Shown here: positions 25,965-35,307 of the stretch, in pieces | How the letters are laid out: each line of letters opens with the position of its first letter | How positions within the stretch are numbered: position 1 is the stretch's first letter | DNA from: Siccirubricoccus phaeus | GTDB taxonomy: Bacteria; Pseudomonadota; Alphaproteobacteria; Acetobacterales; Acetobacteraceae | Direction: 5' to 3' | Length of the DNA stretch: 64,000 nt | Assembly: GCF_008360935.1 (NCBI RefSeq) | Contig: NZ_SRXO01000006.1 | Span: forward strand, 62,001 to 126,000 | Notes under the pieces: generated by a model | Database searches by the model: none | Seen by the model: only the letters and a program-made list of their open reading frames with translations | Told to the model about the DNA's origin: nothing | Translations under genes and position numbers: made by a program

Positions 25965-26726
25965 GCGCCCCAGATAGACTTCGATGACCCGCGGGTCGTT
26001 CTGCACATGGTCGATGCTGCCCTCGGAGAGCAGCGCGCCCTCGCAGAGTACCGTCACCTTGCTGCCCAGCGCGCGGACGAATTCCAGATCGTGCTCCACC
26101 ACCACCACGCTGCGCTGGCCGGCGATGCGGACCAGCAGGGCGGCGGTGTGCTCCGTCTCCTGGTCGGTCATGCCGGCCACCGGCTCATCCACCAGCAGCA
26201 GCTCCGGGTCCTGCATCAGCAGCATGCCGATCTCCAGCCATTGCTGCTGGCCATGGCTCAGCACGCCGGCGCGGTCATGGGCGCGGGCGGTCAGCCCCAC
26301 CTCCTCCAGCGTTTGCGCGATGCGGGCGCGGTCGCCGCCGCCCAGCACCCAGCGCAGGCAGGCGACCGGCCCGCGCGGCGCCTTCAGGGCGAGTTCGAGA
26401 TTCTCGAACACCGTCAGCGCGTCGAACATCGTCGGCTTCTGGAATTTCCGGCCGATGCCGAGATTGGCGATGGTCGCCTCATCCAGCCGCGTCAGGTCGT
26501 GGTCGCGGAAGCGGACGACGCCCTCGGTCGGGCGGGTCTTGCCGGTGATGACATCCATCATCGTCGTCTTGCCGGCGCCGTTCGGGCCGATGATGGCGCG
26601 CAGCTCTCCGGGGTCGACGATGAGGGAGAGGGAGTTCAGCGCCTTGAAACCGTCGAAGACGACGGAGACGCCGTCGAGGTAGAGCAGCGGCTGCGGCGCG
26701 GGGGCGGGGGAGGCGGCGGCGTTCAT
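25962..26726 (-). CDS. urtD: Urea ABC transporter ATP-binding subunit UrtD
   Basis: A 254-aa ABC ATPase of the LivG class: LYLDGVSVVFDGFKALNSLS, Walker A GPNGAGKT (about 51-58), RKFQKPTMFDALTVFENLEL, signature VLSHGQQQWLEIGMLL with Walker B ELLLVDEPVAGMTDQET. The SHGQQQWLEIGMLL form is the UrtD hallmark. It overlaps urtC by four bases. Its TAG stop is formed by the terminus of an inverted-repeat element. Confidence 0.94.
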   Translation of the reverse strand: MNAAASPAPAPQPLLYLDGVSVVFDGFKALNSLSLIVDPGELRAIIGPNGAGKTTMMDVITGKTRPTEGVVRFRDHDLTRLDEATIANLGIGRKFQKPTMFDALTVFENLELALKAPRGPVACLRWVLGGGDRARIAQTLEEVGLTARAHDRAGVLSHGQQQWLEIGMLLMQDPELLLVDEPVAGMTDQETEHTAALLVRIAGQRSVVVVEHDLEFVRALGSKVTVLCEGALLSEGSIDHVQNDPRVIEVYLGR

Positions 26727-27817
26727 TTCGGCGCCTTTGTGAACAGGCCGATCAGGCCGCGCGGCAGGAAGAGCGTGACGGCGACGAAGAGGCCGCCCAG
26801 CGCAAACAGCCAGAGATCGGGTGCCACCGTGGTCAGCCAGGTCTTCAGCGCATTCACCGAGAAGGCGCCGAGCAGCGCGCCGACCAGCGTGCCGCGGCCG
26901 CCCACCGCCACCCAGATGACCGCCTCGATGGAATTGCCCGGGCTGAATTCGCCGGGGTTGATGATGCCCACCTGCGGCACGTAGAGCGCGCCGGCGAGGC
27001 CGGCCAGCACGGCGGAGAGGACGAAGACGAAGAGCTTGTGCTGCGTCACGTCATAGCCGAGGAAGCGCACCCGGCTCTCTGCATCCCGGATCGCCACCAG
27101 CACCCTTCCGAGCTTGGAGCGGGTGATGACGCTGCAGAGCCAGAGCGAGAGCACCAGCAGCACCAGGGAGGCGTAGAACAGCACCGAACGGGCATTCGGC
27201 GTGTTCAGCGGCATGCCCAGCAGCTCCTTGAAATCGGTGAAGCCGTTATTGCCGCCGAAGCCCATGTCGTTGCGGAAGAAGGCCAGCATCAGCGCGTAGG
27301 TCAGCGCCTGGGTGATGATGGAGAGGTAGACGCCGGTGATGCGGCTGCGGAAGGCGAGGTAGCCCACCACCAGCGCCAGCAGCCCCGGCACCGCCATGGC
27401 CATGAGGATGGCGAAGGGGAAGTGGTCGAAACCCAGCCAGTACCAGGGCAGCTTCTGATAGCCGAGGAAGACCATGAAATCCGGCAGCACCGGATGGCCA
27501 TAGACGCCGCGCGGCCCGATCAGCCGCATCAGATGCATGCCGATGGCATAGCCGCCGAGGGCGAAGAAGGCGCCATGGCCGAGGGAGAGGATGCCGGCAT
27601 AGCCCCAGGCCAGGTCGATGGCGAGCGCCAGCACCGCGTAGGTGATCCACTTGCCGGAGACGCTGACCACGAAATCCGAAACATGCAGCGCGCTCTCCGC
27701 CGGCATCCGGTTCAGCACCGGCAGCAAAGCGAGGAGCAGGATGGCGCCGGCCAGCACCAGGCGCAGGGTCATCCGGCCGGCTGCCGCCGGCGCCGGGGGT
27801 GCGAGGGTGGCGCTCAC
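26723..27817 (-). CDS. urtC: Urea ABC transporter permease UrtC
   Basis: A 364-aa polytopic membrane protein of the LivM class with about ten hydrophobic segments. AIDLAWGYAGILSLGHGAFFALGGYAIGMHL and the NNGFTDFKELLG loop mark UrtC, as does the LPRGLIGLF ending. It forms the inner-membrane channel with UrtB. Start and stop overlap urtB and urtD by four bases each. Confidence 0.94.
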   Translation of the reverse strand: MSATLAPPAPAAAGRMTLRLVLAGAILLLALLPVLNRMPAESALHVSDFVVSVSGKWITYAVLALAIDLAWGYAGILSLGHGAFFALGGYAIGMHLMRLIGPRGVYGHPVLPDFMVFLGYQKLPWYWLGFDHFPFAILMAMAVPGLLALVVGYLAFRSRITGVYLSIITQALTYALMLAFFRNDMGFGGNNGFTDFKELLGMPLNTPNARSVLFYASLVLLVLSLWLCSVITRSKLGRVLVAIRDAESRVRFLGYDVTQHKLFVFVLSAVLAGLAGALYVPQVGIINPGEFSPGNSIEAVIWVAVGGRGTLVGALLGAFSVNALKTWLTTVAPDLWLFALGGLFVAVTLFLPRGLIGLFTKAPK

Positions 27818-29373
27818 GATTCCGCAGCCCTTCCCTTGAGCGCGAAGAGGCCTTTCGGCCGGCGCTGGATGAACAGCATGATGGCGACCAGGACGCAGAC
27901 CTTGGCGAGCACCGCGCCGGCATAGGGCTCCAGCACCTTGTTCACCACGCCGAGGGTCAGCGCGCCGACCAGCGTGCCGGCCAGCGAGCCGACGCCGCCG
28001 AACACCACCACCATGAAGCTGTCGATGATGTAGCCGGTGCCGAGATTGGGCGAGACATTGTCGATCTGGCTGAGCGCGACGCCGGCAAGCCCGGCCAAGC
28101 CCGACCCGAAGGCGAAGGTCATGGCGTCCACCCTTCCGGTGCGGATGCCCATGGTGGCGGCGATGCGGCGGTTCTGCACCACCGCCCGCATCTCAAGGCC
28201 GAAGCGGGTGAAGCGGATGGCGGCGACCACCAGCAGCAGCACGAAGATGCCGAAGACGATGATCCAGAGCCGGTTCTGCGTCATCGCGATGCCGCCGGGA
28301 AAGGTCAGCGTGCCCTGCATCCAGGAGGGGCTGGTCACTTCCCGGTTCTGCGCCCCGAAGGCGAGGCGGACCGCCTGCTGGATGATCATGCCGACGCCGA
28401 AGGTCATCAGCAGCGTCTCCAGCGGACGGCCATAGAGGTGGCGGATCAGCCCGCGCTCCAGCGCCGCGCCGGCCAGCGCGGTGACGAGGAAGGCAGCGGG
28501 CACGGCCAGCGGCAGGGACCAGGGCGCCAGCCAGGGGATGCCGCGGCACAGCTCCTGCACCACGAAGGTGGCATAGGCGCCGAGCATGACGAATTCGCCA
28601 TGCGCCATGTTGATCACGCCCATGACGCCGAAGGTGACGGCCAGCCCCAGCGCCGCCAGCAGCAGCACGGAGCCGAGGGAGAGGCCCTGGAACAGCGTCT
28701 CCACCGCCCGGCGCACCGCCAGGCGCTGCTCGATGGCAGCGATGGAGACGTCGATGGCGGTGGCGAGGTCCGGGTTGGCGGCGCGCGCCTCGATCAGCAG
28801 GGCGCGGGCCTCGGTGGTGGCGGCGGTGCCGAGCCGGGCGACGGCGTCGCGCTTCGCCGCCGCGTCATCGGCGCGGAGCTGCGACGCGGCGAGCGCCAAT
28901 TCGAGCTGGGCACGGATCCCCGGATCGGTCTCCTTCGCCAGCGCCGCGTCCAGCAGCGGCACGTTTTCCGGCGCCGGGCTGCGGAACACCGCCTCCGCCG
29001 CCTGCCGCCGCGCCTCGGCATCAGGCGAGAGGAGCTGCAGCCGGCCGAGCGCCCCGCGCAGCGCCTGGCGGACGCGGTTGTTGATGCGCACCGCCTCCGC
29101 CCCCGTGGCGTCGCCGGGCTGGCCGGTGGCGGCATCCCTGCCGTCCGGCAGCAGCACTGTGCCGGCGGGGGTGCGGCGCAACTGCCCGTCCTGCAGCGCC
29201 TGCAGCAGCGGAATGGCGCGTGGGTCGCCCAGGGCGCCGAGGCGCTCCACCACCTCCGCGGTCTGGCCGAATCCCTCGCCGAGTCCGGCGAGGGCGGAGG
29301 CGAAGCGGTCCTGCGCCGCGGCCGGCCAGGCCAGCAGCAAGGCGAGGAAAAGCCCGAGGAGGTGACGTCGCAT
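27814..29373 (-). CDS. urtB: Urea ABC transporter permease UrtB
   Basis: A 519-aa LivH-class permease with the extra N-terminal part typical of UrtB. A signal peptide (MRRHLLGLFLALLLAWPAAA, cut near residue 20) is followed by about 190 helical, Ala-rich periplasmic residues, then the permease domain (GVMGVINMAHGEFVMLGAYA, LLMTFGVGMIIQQAVRLAFG). The ATG at 29373 was chosen over one 12 codons upstream because it starts the signal peptide. It overlaps urtC by four bases. Confidence 0.93.
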   Translation of the reverse strand: MRRHLLGLFLALLLAWPAAAQDRFASALAGLGEGFGQTAEVVERLGALGDPRAIPLLQALQDGQLRRTPAGTVLLPDGRDAATGQPGDATGAEAVRINNRVRQALRGALGRLQLLSPDAEARRQAAEAVFRSPAPENVPLLDAALAKETDPGIRAQLELALAASQLRADDAAAKRDAVARLGTAATTEARALLIEARAANPDLATAIDVSIAAIEQRLAVRRAVETLFQGLSLGSVLLLAALGLAVTFGVMGVINMAHGEFVMLGAYATFVVQELCRGIPWLAPWSLPLAVPAAFLVTALAGAALERGLIRHLYGRPLETLLMTFGVGMIIQQAVRLAFGAQNREVTSPSWMQGTLTFPGGIAMTQNRLWIIVFGIFVLLLVVAAIRFTRFGLEMRAVVQNRRIAATMGIRTGRVDAMTFAFGSGLAGLAGVALSQIDNVSPNLGTGYIIDSFMVVVFGGVGSLAGTLVGALTLGVVNKVLEPYAGAVLAKVCVLVAIMLFIQRRPKGLFALKGRAAES

Positions 29374-29433
29374 GATCTCTCTTGGAACAAGGTCGGCGCC
29401 GGGCCGCAACCCGGCGCCTTTCTTTCCGCCTGT

Positions 29434-30678
29434 CTAGCGGCGGCGGTTCGCATTCTCCGGGATGAAGGGCGACCAGTTCTCCGCCTTCACCGCATTCGGC
29501 GTCTTCCAGACGATGTTGAACTGGCCATCCGCCTGCACCTCGCCGATCAGCACCGGCTTGGAGAGGTGGTGGTTCGGCAGCATCTCCTCCTCGAAGCCGC
29601 AGGGCGCCATCAGCTTCTGCCCGATCAGCGCCGGCGTCACCTGCGCCACGGCCGGGGTGCCGGCCTTCTGCACTGCCTGCATCCACATGCGGAAGCCGGT
29701 ATAGGTGGCCTCCATCGGGTCGTTGGTGACGCGCTTCGGGTTCTTGATGTAGGCCTGCCAGAGCTTCTTGAATTCCTCGTTCGGCGTGCCGGGGACGGAC
29801 ATGAAGTAGTTCCACGCCGCCAGATGGCCGACCAGCGGCCTGGTGTCGATGCCCGCCAGCTCCTCCTCGCCGACCGAGAAGGCGACGCAGGGGATATCCT
29901 CCGCCTTGATGCCCTGGTTGCCCAGCTCCCGGTAGAAGGGGACGTTGGCATCGCCGTTGATGGTGGAGACGATGGCGGTCTTCTTGCCCTCGCCGGCGAA
30001 GCGCTTCACCCGGGCGACGATGCCCTGCCAATCGGAATGGCCGAAGGGGGTGTATTCCTCCATGATGTCGGCATTGGCGATGCCCTTGGAGTTGAGGAAG
30101 CCGCGCAGGATGCGGTTGGTGGTGCGCGGATAGACATAGTCCGTGCCGAGCAGGACGATGCGCTTCGCCTCGCCGCCATCGGCGCTCATCAGGTATTCCA
30201 CCGCCGGGATCGCCTGCTGGTTCGGCGCCGCGCCGGTGTAGAAGATGTTCGGGCTCTCCTCCTCGCCCTCATACTGCACCGGGTAGAAGAGCAGGCCCTT
30301 CAGCTCCTCGAACACCGGCAGCACGGATTTGCGGGAGACCGAGGTCCAGCAGCCGAAGGTGACATCCACCTTGTGCACCTGCAGCAGCTCGCGCGCCTTC
30401 TCGGCGAAGAGCGGCCAGTTGGAAGCGGGATCGACCACGACCGCTTCCAGCTTCCGGCCCAGCACGCCGCCCTGGGCATTGGCCCATTCCACCATCATCA
30501 GCACGGTGTCGCGCAGCGCCGTCTCGGAAATGGCCATGGTGCCGGAGAGGGAATGCAGCACGCCGATCTTGATCGGCGCGCCCTGCGCCCAGGCCGGGCG
30601 GATGGCGGGCAAGGCCAGCGCGCTGCCGAGGCCGGACAGCGCGGCCCGGCGGGTGAAGGTGGGGGTAGTCGAGGACAT
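29434..30678 (-). CDS. urtA: Urea ABC transporter substrate-binding protein UrtA
   Basis: A 414-aa periplasmic binding protein. The N-terminus MSSTTPTFTRRAALSGLGSA has a twin-arginine pair before a hydrophobic stretch and AWA cleavage site, suggesting Tat export. The body shows PIKIGVLHSLSGTMAISE, FGCWTSVSRKSVLPVFEE, LFYPVQYEGEEESPNIFYTG and GTDYVYPRTTNRIL, all typical of UrtA/FmdD. An upstream ATG at 30870 is rejected because it would put the signal peptide in the middle. First gene of urtABCDE, behind a sigma-54 promoter. No urease or urea amidolyase genes are in view. Confidence 0.95.
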   Translation of the reverse strand: MSSTTPTFTRRAALSGLGSALALPAIRPAWAQGAPIKIGVLHSLSGTMAISETALRDTVLMMVEWANAQGGVLGRKLEAVVVDPASNWPLFAEKARELLQVHKVDVTFGCWTSVSRKSVLPVFEELKGLLFYPVQYEGEEESPNIFYTGAAPNQQAIPAVEYLMSADGGEAKRIVLLGTDYVYPRTTNRILRGFLNSKGIANADIMEEYTPFGHSDWQGIVARVKRFAGEGKKTAIVSTINGDANVPFYRELGNQGIKAEDIPCVAFSVGEEELAGIDTRPLVGHLAAWNYFMSVPGTPNEEFKKLWQAYIKNPKRVTNDPMEATYTGFRMWMQAVQKAGTPAVAQVTPALIGQKLMAPCGFEEEMLPNHHLSKPVLIGEVQADGQFNIVWKTPNAVKAENWSPFIPENANRRR

Positions 30679-30752
30679 CGCTTTCCTTCCTGTTCTGGCC
30701 TTGGCGGCAGGCAGCCGCACCACCCCGGCGGGTGAGGGATGCGGTACGGCTT

Positions 30753-30768
30753 TGCGAGATGCGTGCCA
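30753..30768 (-). promoter_or_regulatory. Sigma-54 promoter of the urt operon
   Basis: On the minus strand the sequence is TGGCACGCATCTCGCA. It matches TGGCACG-N4-TTGCA with a single change (TCGCA), and the GG and GC doublets are exactly 12 bases apart. It lies about 75 bases before the urtA ATG, so transcription would start near 30741. Urea transport genes are commonly under NtrC control, which requires sigma-54; I could not point to a convincing NtrC site. Confidence 0.7.
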
Positions 30769-30955
30769 GGACAAAAACGGCCTGCAGCCGGGCCTTGCCG
30801 CGGTGCTGCCCAAGCCTTGGGCATTGCGCTGCCATTCCGGCCTGATGCTGCGCCGCACCGGGGCACGCAATGCACGGCGCCCCGGCGTGATACGGGCTTT
30901 TCACAAAGGCTTACCGCGCCTTCGGCCTTGGAATGCGCTGTCCGGTACCGGAACG

Positions 30956-31882
30956 TCAGGCGGCTTTGGCCGGCCGGTTCACCAGCCAGAGCCCGGCCAC
31001 CACCAGCAGCACGGCCAGGCCGAAGAGCGGCCCGAGCCGATCCCCCAGCAGCACCGCCCCGGCCAGCACGCCGAAGACGGGCGAGAGCACTGAGAAGGCG
31101 GCAAGGCGGGAGGCGGAGTAGCGGGAGACCAGCCGGAACCAGGCGAGATAGCTGATGCCGGCGATCGCCACCGCCTGGTAGAGGAAGGCGGCCGTCACCA
31201 GCGGCGTCAGGTGCAGCGTCCACCTCTCCCCCAGCAGCGGGGAGGCGAGCAGCAGCAGCGGCGCCGAGACGCCAAGCTGGTAGAGCAGCATGGTCTGCGG
31301 CAGGGCACGCCGCAGACGGCTGGCCTTCACCAGCACCGTCGTCATGCCCCAGAGCACGCCGCCGAAGAGGCAGAGCGCATCGCCCAGCAGCGCCTCCGGC
31401 CCCGCCGGCACCAGCAGCCCGTCAGCGAAGGCCAGCAGCAGCCCGGCGAAGGCGACCAGCAGGCCGAACGCCTTGGCGTGGGTCAGCCGGTCCTCCGGGA
31501 TCAACAGATGCGCGCCGATGGCGACGAAGAAGGGCGCGCCATAGATGAAGATGATGGCGCGAGAGGCGGTGGTGAGCCCGACCCCGACATAGAAGGCGAT
31601 GAACTCCACCGCGAAGATGCTGCCCGTCAACAGGCCGAGCGGCAGCGTCCCGTCCCGCCGCCAGGCGCCGAAGCCGAGCCGGCGCCAGCGGCACCAGGCG
31701 AGCAGGGTGGCGGTCCCGACCAGGCTGCGCAGCCCGGCCAGCAGCACGGGCGGAATGCCCTGGCCCGCCACCTTCATCGCCACCGTGTTCAGCCCCCAGA
31801 CCAGGCAGAGCAGCAGCATGAGGGCGACCGCCGCGGGCGGCAGCGCGCCCCCTGCGGCCGAGTCGCGGGGCGAATCCGGCAT
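30956..31882 (-). CDS. EamA-family (DMT) exporter
   Basis: A 308-aa drug/metabolite transporter with ten hydrophobic segments in two EamA repeats (LLLCLVWGLNTVAMKVAGQG in the first, GDALCLFGGVLWGMTTVLVK opening the second). Members export amino acids or metabolites across the inner membrane. The ATG at 31882 gives the normal length with the N-terminus just before helix 1; the frame extends further upstream without meaning. It is divergent from the MBL-fold gene. Substrate unknown. Confidence 0.87.
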   Translation of the reverse strand: MPDSPRDSAAGGALPPAAVALMLLLCLVWGLNTVAMKVAGQGIPPVLLAGLRSLVGTATLLAWCRWRRLGFGAWRRDGTLPLGLLTGSIFAVEFIAFYVGVGLTTASRAIIFIYGAPFFVAIGAHLLIPEDRLTHAKAFGLLVAFAGLLLAFADGLLVPAGPEALLGDALCLFGGVLWGMTTVLVKASRLRRALPQTMLLYQLGVSAPLLLLASPLLGERWTLHLTPLVTAAFLYQAVAIAGISYLAWFRLVSRYSASRLAAFSVLSPVFGVLAGAVLLGDRLGPLFGLAVLLVVAGLWLVNRPAKAA

Positions 31883-32023
31883 GACGGCAGGGTGGGGCGC
31901 GGCCCGTGCCGCGTAAAGCCCGGCCAGGGGCAGCTTCCTCTGGCCCTGGCCAGGGGCCTCGGGCATCCTGCGCCGGCGTGGCCGGCACCGGGCGCGCCGC
32001 ACGCAGCAGGATGGAGCCCCGCC

Positions 32024-32668
32024 ATGGCGCTGAAGGCCGCCATCATCCCCGTCACCCCCTTCGAGCAGAATTGCGCGCTGCTCTGGGAGGAAGGCACGGG
32101 CAAGGGCGTCGTCATCGACCCGGGTGGGGAGGTGGAACGGATCCAGGCCGCCATCGGCGAGCTGCGCATCGGCGTGGAGCGCATCCTGCTGACCCACGGG
32201 CATCTGGACCATGCCGGCGGCGCGACAGCGCTGCAGGCGGCGCTGCCGGGCACGCCGCCCATCATCGGCCCGGATCGGCGCGACCAGTTCCTGCTGGAGT
32301 CACTGGAAGCCCAGGGCGCGAAATACGGCCTCGAGATGCAGAACGCCACCCCCGACCAGTGGCTGTCGGAGGGCGATACCGTCGAGATCGGCGGCGAAAG
32401 CTTCGGCGTGCTGCACTGCCCGGGGCATACGCCGGGGCATGTGGTCTTCGTCTCCACCGCGCTGCGGGTGGCGCTGGTGGGAGATGTGCTGTTCCGCGGC
32501 TCCATCGGCCGGACGGATTTCCCCTATGGCGACCATGCCGCGCTGCTGGCCGCCATCCATGGCAAGCTGCTGCCGCTGGGGGACGACATGCAATTCCTCT
32601 GCGGCCACGGGCCGGGTTCGACCTTCGGGCATGAGAGGCTGCGGAACCCGTTCCTCCGGGGGGCGTAG
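32024..32668 (+). CDS. MBL-fold metallo-hydrolase (glyoxalase II-like)
   Basis: A 214-aa metallo-beta-lactamase fold protein. The metal motif THGHLDHAGG (about residues 58-67), a further His in CPGHTPGHVV, Asp in VGDVLFRGSIGRTD and His in LCGHGPGSTFGHE give the full set of two-metal ligands. The shape is that of the short glyoxalase II-like hydrolases (YcbL type) that act on thioesters. The ATG at 32024 is preceded by GGATGGAG. Exact substrate not known. Confidence 0.88.
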   Translation: MALKAAIIPVTPFEQNCALLWEEGTGKGVVIDPGGEVERIQAAIGELRIGVERILLTHGHLDHAGGATALQAALPGTPPIIGPDRRDQFLLESLEAQGAKYGLEMQNATPDQWLSEGDTVEIGGESFGVLHCPGHTPGHVVFVSTALRVALVGDVLFRGSIGRTDFPYGDHAALLAAIHGKLLPLGDDMQFLCGHGPGSTFGHERLRNPFLRGA

Positions 32669-32808
32669 GCGCGATCGCCGGAGGCCCCGGAGCCTGAGCC
32701 GGGAGCACGCGCGAATGGATCATCCCCGGAGCATGATCCGGTCCCTGGCGCTCACGGCGCGTTGTCGAGCCGCGGGCTTCACGCTTGCGGTGACGCCACC
32801 GGAAGCGA

Positions 32809-32925
32809 TCACGCCCCAGGCGGCGGCCGCCGGCGGAAGACGCTGCGGAACTCCGCCCGTTGCACCAGCGCCAGCACCAGCAAAGCGAGGACGGCCAGCA
32901 GCAGGATCAGCAGGGTGGTGGACAT
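32809..32925 (-). CDS. Small single-span membrane protein
   Basis: A 38-aa frame whose first part, MSTTLLILLLAVLALLVLAL, is one hydrophobic helix, followed by the charged tail VQRAEFRSVFRRRPPPGA. An AGGGAG ribosome site lies nine bases before the ATG. It would be inserted in the membrane with the basic end in the cytoplasm. It sits 49 bases downstream of ggt on the same strand. No family is recognised; support is the ribosome site and the clean hydrophobic pattern. Confidence 0.45.
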   Translation of the reverse strand: MSTTLLILLLAVLALLVLALVQRAEFRSVFRRRPPPGA

Positions 32926-32974
32926 GGCGGCGATCTCCCTTCCTGAGAAAGCGCCGCCGCGGCCGGCGGTTCGC

Positions 32975-34585
32975 TCAGTAGGCGCCGGCCCAGCCATCGC
33001 GGCGCGGATCGCTGGCGGCCATGCGCACGCCATTCTCCAGCAGGCGGATGGCGGCGACGCTGCACGGCCCTTCCAGCGGCGGCACCACCTTCACCTGGTG
33101 GCCCATCGCCGCCAGGGCCGGCGCCGCCTCGGCCAGCCCCTGCTCCAGCGTCAGCGTGGCGTCGCCGCCATGCGGGTAATTCGCCGCCTGGCCGGGCTGG
33201 CTGCTGGTCCAGCGCGGGGCTTCCACCGCCTGCTGCGGGTCCAGCCCGAACACCGCCATGGCGACCAGCACCTGCATATTGATCTGCACCTGGTTGTCCG
33301 CCCCCGGCGTGCCGAAGACGGCCCAGGGCCTGCCGTCCCGCAGCACGATTGGCGCGTTCATCGTGTGTCGCACCCGCATCCCCGGCCGCAGCAGATTGGC
33401 GTGGCCCGGGTTGAGGTGCCAATAGGCCATGCGGTTGTTCAGCAGCACGCCGGTATCGCCCGCCGTCACGCCGCTGCCGAAGGCGGAGTTCAGCGACTGG
33501 ATGGCGGAGACGACATTGCCCGCTGCATCCGCGACGCAGAAATAGGTGGTGTCGCTCTCCACCATGTCCCGCACCGGCAGCGAGGCGGCGCGCTGCGGGT
33601 CGATGGCGGCGGCATGGGACGCGGCGTGGTCGGCGGAAAGCAGCTTTTCCAGGGGAATGGCGGCGCCGCGCGGGTCGCGCCCATGCGTCTCGCGGTCCAG
33701 GAAGGCGCGCTTCTTCGCCTCCACCATCAGGTGGATCAGCGCCGCGCTGTCCCGGCCCAGCGCCTGCAGGTCGAAGCGCTCCAGGATGCGGAGCATCTGC
33801 AGGAAGGTGAAGCCGGTGGAATTCGGCGGCGTCTGCCGCAGGGTGAAGCCGCGCCAGGGCATTTCGAGGGGGGCCTGGATCTCCGCCGCGCAGGCGGCGA
33901 GGTCCGCCGCCGCCACCAGCCCGCCGGCAGCGGCGAGGCCGACCGCCAGGCGCCGCGCCAGGGCGCCACGATAGAAGCCTTCCGCCCCGTCTCGCGCCAG
34001 CGTGCCCAGCGTCTCCGCCAATTCCGGCTGCACCACCAGCGCGCCGAGCGGCGGCGGCGCGCCGCCATGCAGGAAGCGCGCTGCGCTGCCGGCATCGGCC
34101 AGCAGACGCGCCCGCATCTCGCCTGCGAAATGCCGATAGGTATGGGTTGTGGCGAAACCTTCCCGCGCCGCTTCCTCGGCCGGCGCCACCAGCCTGGCCC
34201 AAGGCAGGCTGCCATGCCGCGCATGCAGCAGCGCCAGCCCGGCCACCAGCCCTGGCGTCTGCACGCTCAGCGGGCCGATAGCCGGGATACCGCCAAGGGC
34301 GCGGTACCGCTCCGCCGTGGCGGCCCCCGGCGCCGCGCCGGTGGCGTTCACGCACGACGCCCCGCCGCCCGCCAGGCAAAGATGGAGGAATCCATCCCCG
34401 CCAATGCCCGACATATGCGGTTCCACCACCCCAAGGGTGAGGGAGGTGGCAATGGCGGCATCCGCCGCATTGCCACCCGCCCGCAGCGCATCCAGCCCCG
34501 CCTGGGTGGCGACCGGATGGTTGCTGGCGACGGCGCCGCGCCGGCCCATGATCAGCGGCCGGTGGCTGCGCAAAGCCGGATGCAT
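32975..34585 (-). CDS. ggt: Gamma-glutamyltransferase
   Basis: A 536-aa Ntn-hydrolase of the gamma-glutamyltransferase family, which splits glutathione and other gamma-glutamyl compounds. ASNHPVATQAGLDALRAGGN and HMSGIGGDGFLHL open the large-subunit part, and the autocleavage/nucleophile Thr is in VESDTTYFCVADAAGN (about residues 345-360). No signal peptide is visible, so it may stay in the cytoplasm, as reported for many GGT-like proteins of this subgroup. Substrate preference is uncertain. Confidence 0.9.
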   Translation of the reverse strand: MHPALRSHRPLIMGRRGAVASNHPVATQAGLDALRAGGNAADAAIATSLTLGVVEPHMSGIGGDGFLHLCLAGGGASCVNATGAAPGAATAERYRALGGIPAIGPLSVQTPGLVAGLALLHARHGSLPWARLVAPAEEAAREGFATTHTYRHFAGEMRARLLADAGSAARFLHGGAPPPLGALVVQPELAETLGTLARDGAEGFYRGALARRLAVGLAAAGGLVAAADLAACAAEIQAPLEMPWRGFTLRQTPPNSTGFTFLQMLRILERFDLQALGRDSAALIHLMVEAKKRAFLDRETHGRDPRGAAIPLEKLLSADHAASHAAAIDPQRAASLPVRDMVESDTTYFCVADAAGNVVSAIQSLNSAFGSGVTAGDTGVLLNNRMAYWHLNPGHANLLRPGMRVRHTMNAPIVLRDGRPWAVFGTPGADNQVQINMQVLVAMAVFGLDPQQAVEAPRWTSSQPGQAANYPHGGDATLTLEQGLAEAAPALAAMGHQVKVVPPLEGPCSVAAIRLLENGVRMAASDPRRDGWAGAY

Positions 34586-34727
34586 GCGGACCTCCCCGAA
34601 GAACAGGCGAAGGTGAGCATGCAGGCGGCCGGACGGAAAGCCCCGGCGCGCCGGGCCCGGGAGCGCAGCTCACGCGCCGGGATGACAGGCCGGGCCGGGA
34701 TCCGCGCTTCCGTCCGCGCGGCAGGAT

Positions 34728-35297
34728 CTAGGCCGCGGCCTGCCGCCCGGTGTGCCGGCCTTCGCGGAACTCCTCGACCATCTTCCGGCTGAAGGCCGGG
34801 ATGTCGTCCGGCTTGCGGGAGGTGACGAGGCCCTGGTCGGTGACGACCTGCTCATCCACCCATTGCGCGCCGGCATTGGTCAGATCCGTGCGCAGGGACG
34901 GCCAGCTCGTCACCCGCCGCCCACGCACCCCGCCGGCATCGATCAGCGTCCAGGGCCCATGGCAGATCGCCGCAATGGGCTTTTTCTCCTGCACGAAGTG
35001 CCGGACGAATTCGATGGCCTTGGGCTGCAGCCGGAGCTGGTCCGGATTCACCACCCCGCCCGGCAGCAGCAGCGCGGCGTAATCCGCCGGCGCCGCCTGG
35101 TCCAAGGCGCGGTCCACCTGAATGGCGTCGCCCTTTTCCAGATGGTTCCAGCCCTGAATGGTGCCCGGCTTCGGCGCCACCACATGCACTTCGGCGCCTT
35201 CCTCGCGTAGCACCTTCACCGGCTCGGTCAGCTCCACCTGTTCCACGCCATCGGTTGCCAGCACGGCGACCCGGCAGCCTTGCAATGCATTCGCCAT
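34728..35297 (-). CDS. PfpI/DJ-1 family class I glutamine amidotransferase-like protein
   Basis: A 189-aa protein with the DJ-1/PfpI fold. It starts MANALQGCRVAVLATDGVEQ, and the nucleophile elbow AAICHGPWTLIDAG holds the Cys (about residue 112) followed by His, matching PfpI-type intracellular proteases/deglycases. The acidic partner Glu lies in the first strand (DGVEQVEL). The DUF2795 gene lies immediately upstream, its stop ten bases before this start. Likely a stress or glyoxal-repair protein, by family. Confidence 0.88.
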   Translation of the reverse strand: MANALQGCRVAVLATDGVEQVELTEPVKVLREEGAEVHVVAPKPGTIQGWNHLEKGDAIQVDRALDQAAPADYAALLLPGGVVNPDQLRLQPKAIEFVRHFVQEKKPIAAICHGPWTLIDAGGVRGRRVTSWPSLRTDLTNAGAQWVDEQVVTDQGLVTSRKPDDIPAFSRKMVEEFREGRHTGRQAAA

Positions 35298-35307
35298 ACC
35301 GCTCTCC

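Noticed and set aside
27799-30735. Open frame of about 980 codons opposite urtB and urtA
   Set aside because: Low-complexity, charge-biased translation without domains; both urt genes on the other strand are certain.
32669-32808. Small gene between the MBL hydrolase and the membrane peptide
   Set aside because: Only hairpin-like CGGAGCATGATCCGG sequence and unsupported frames; no ribosome site.
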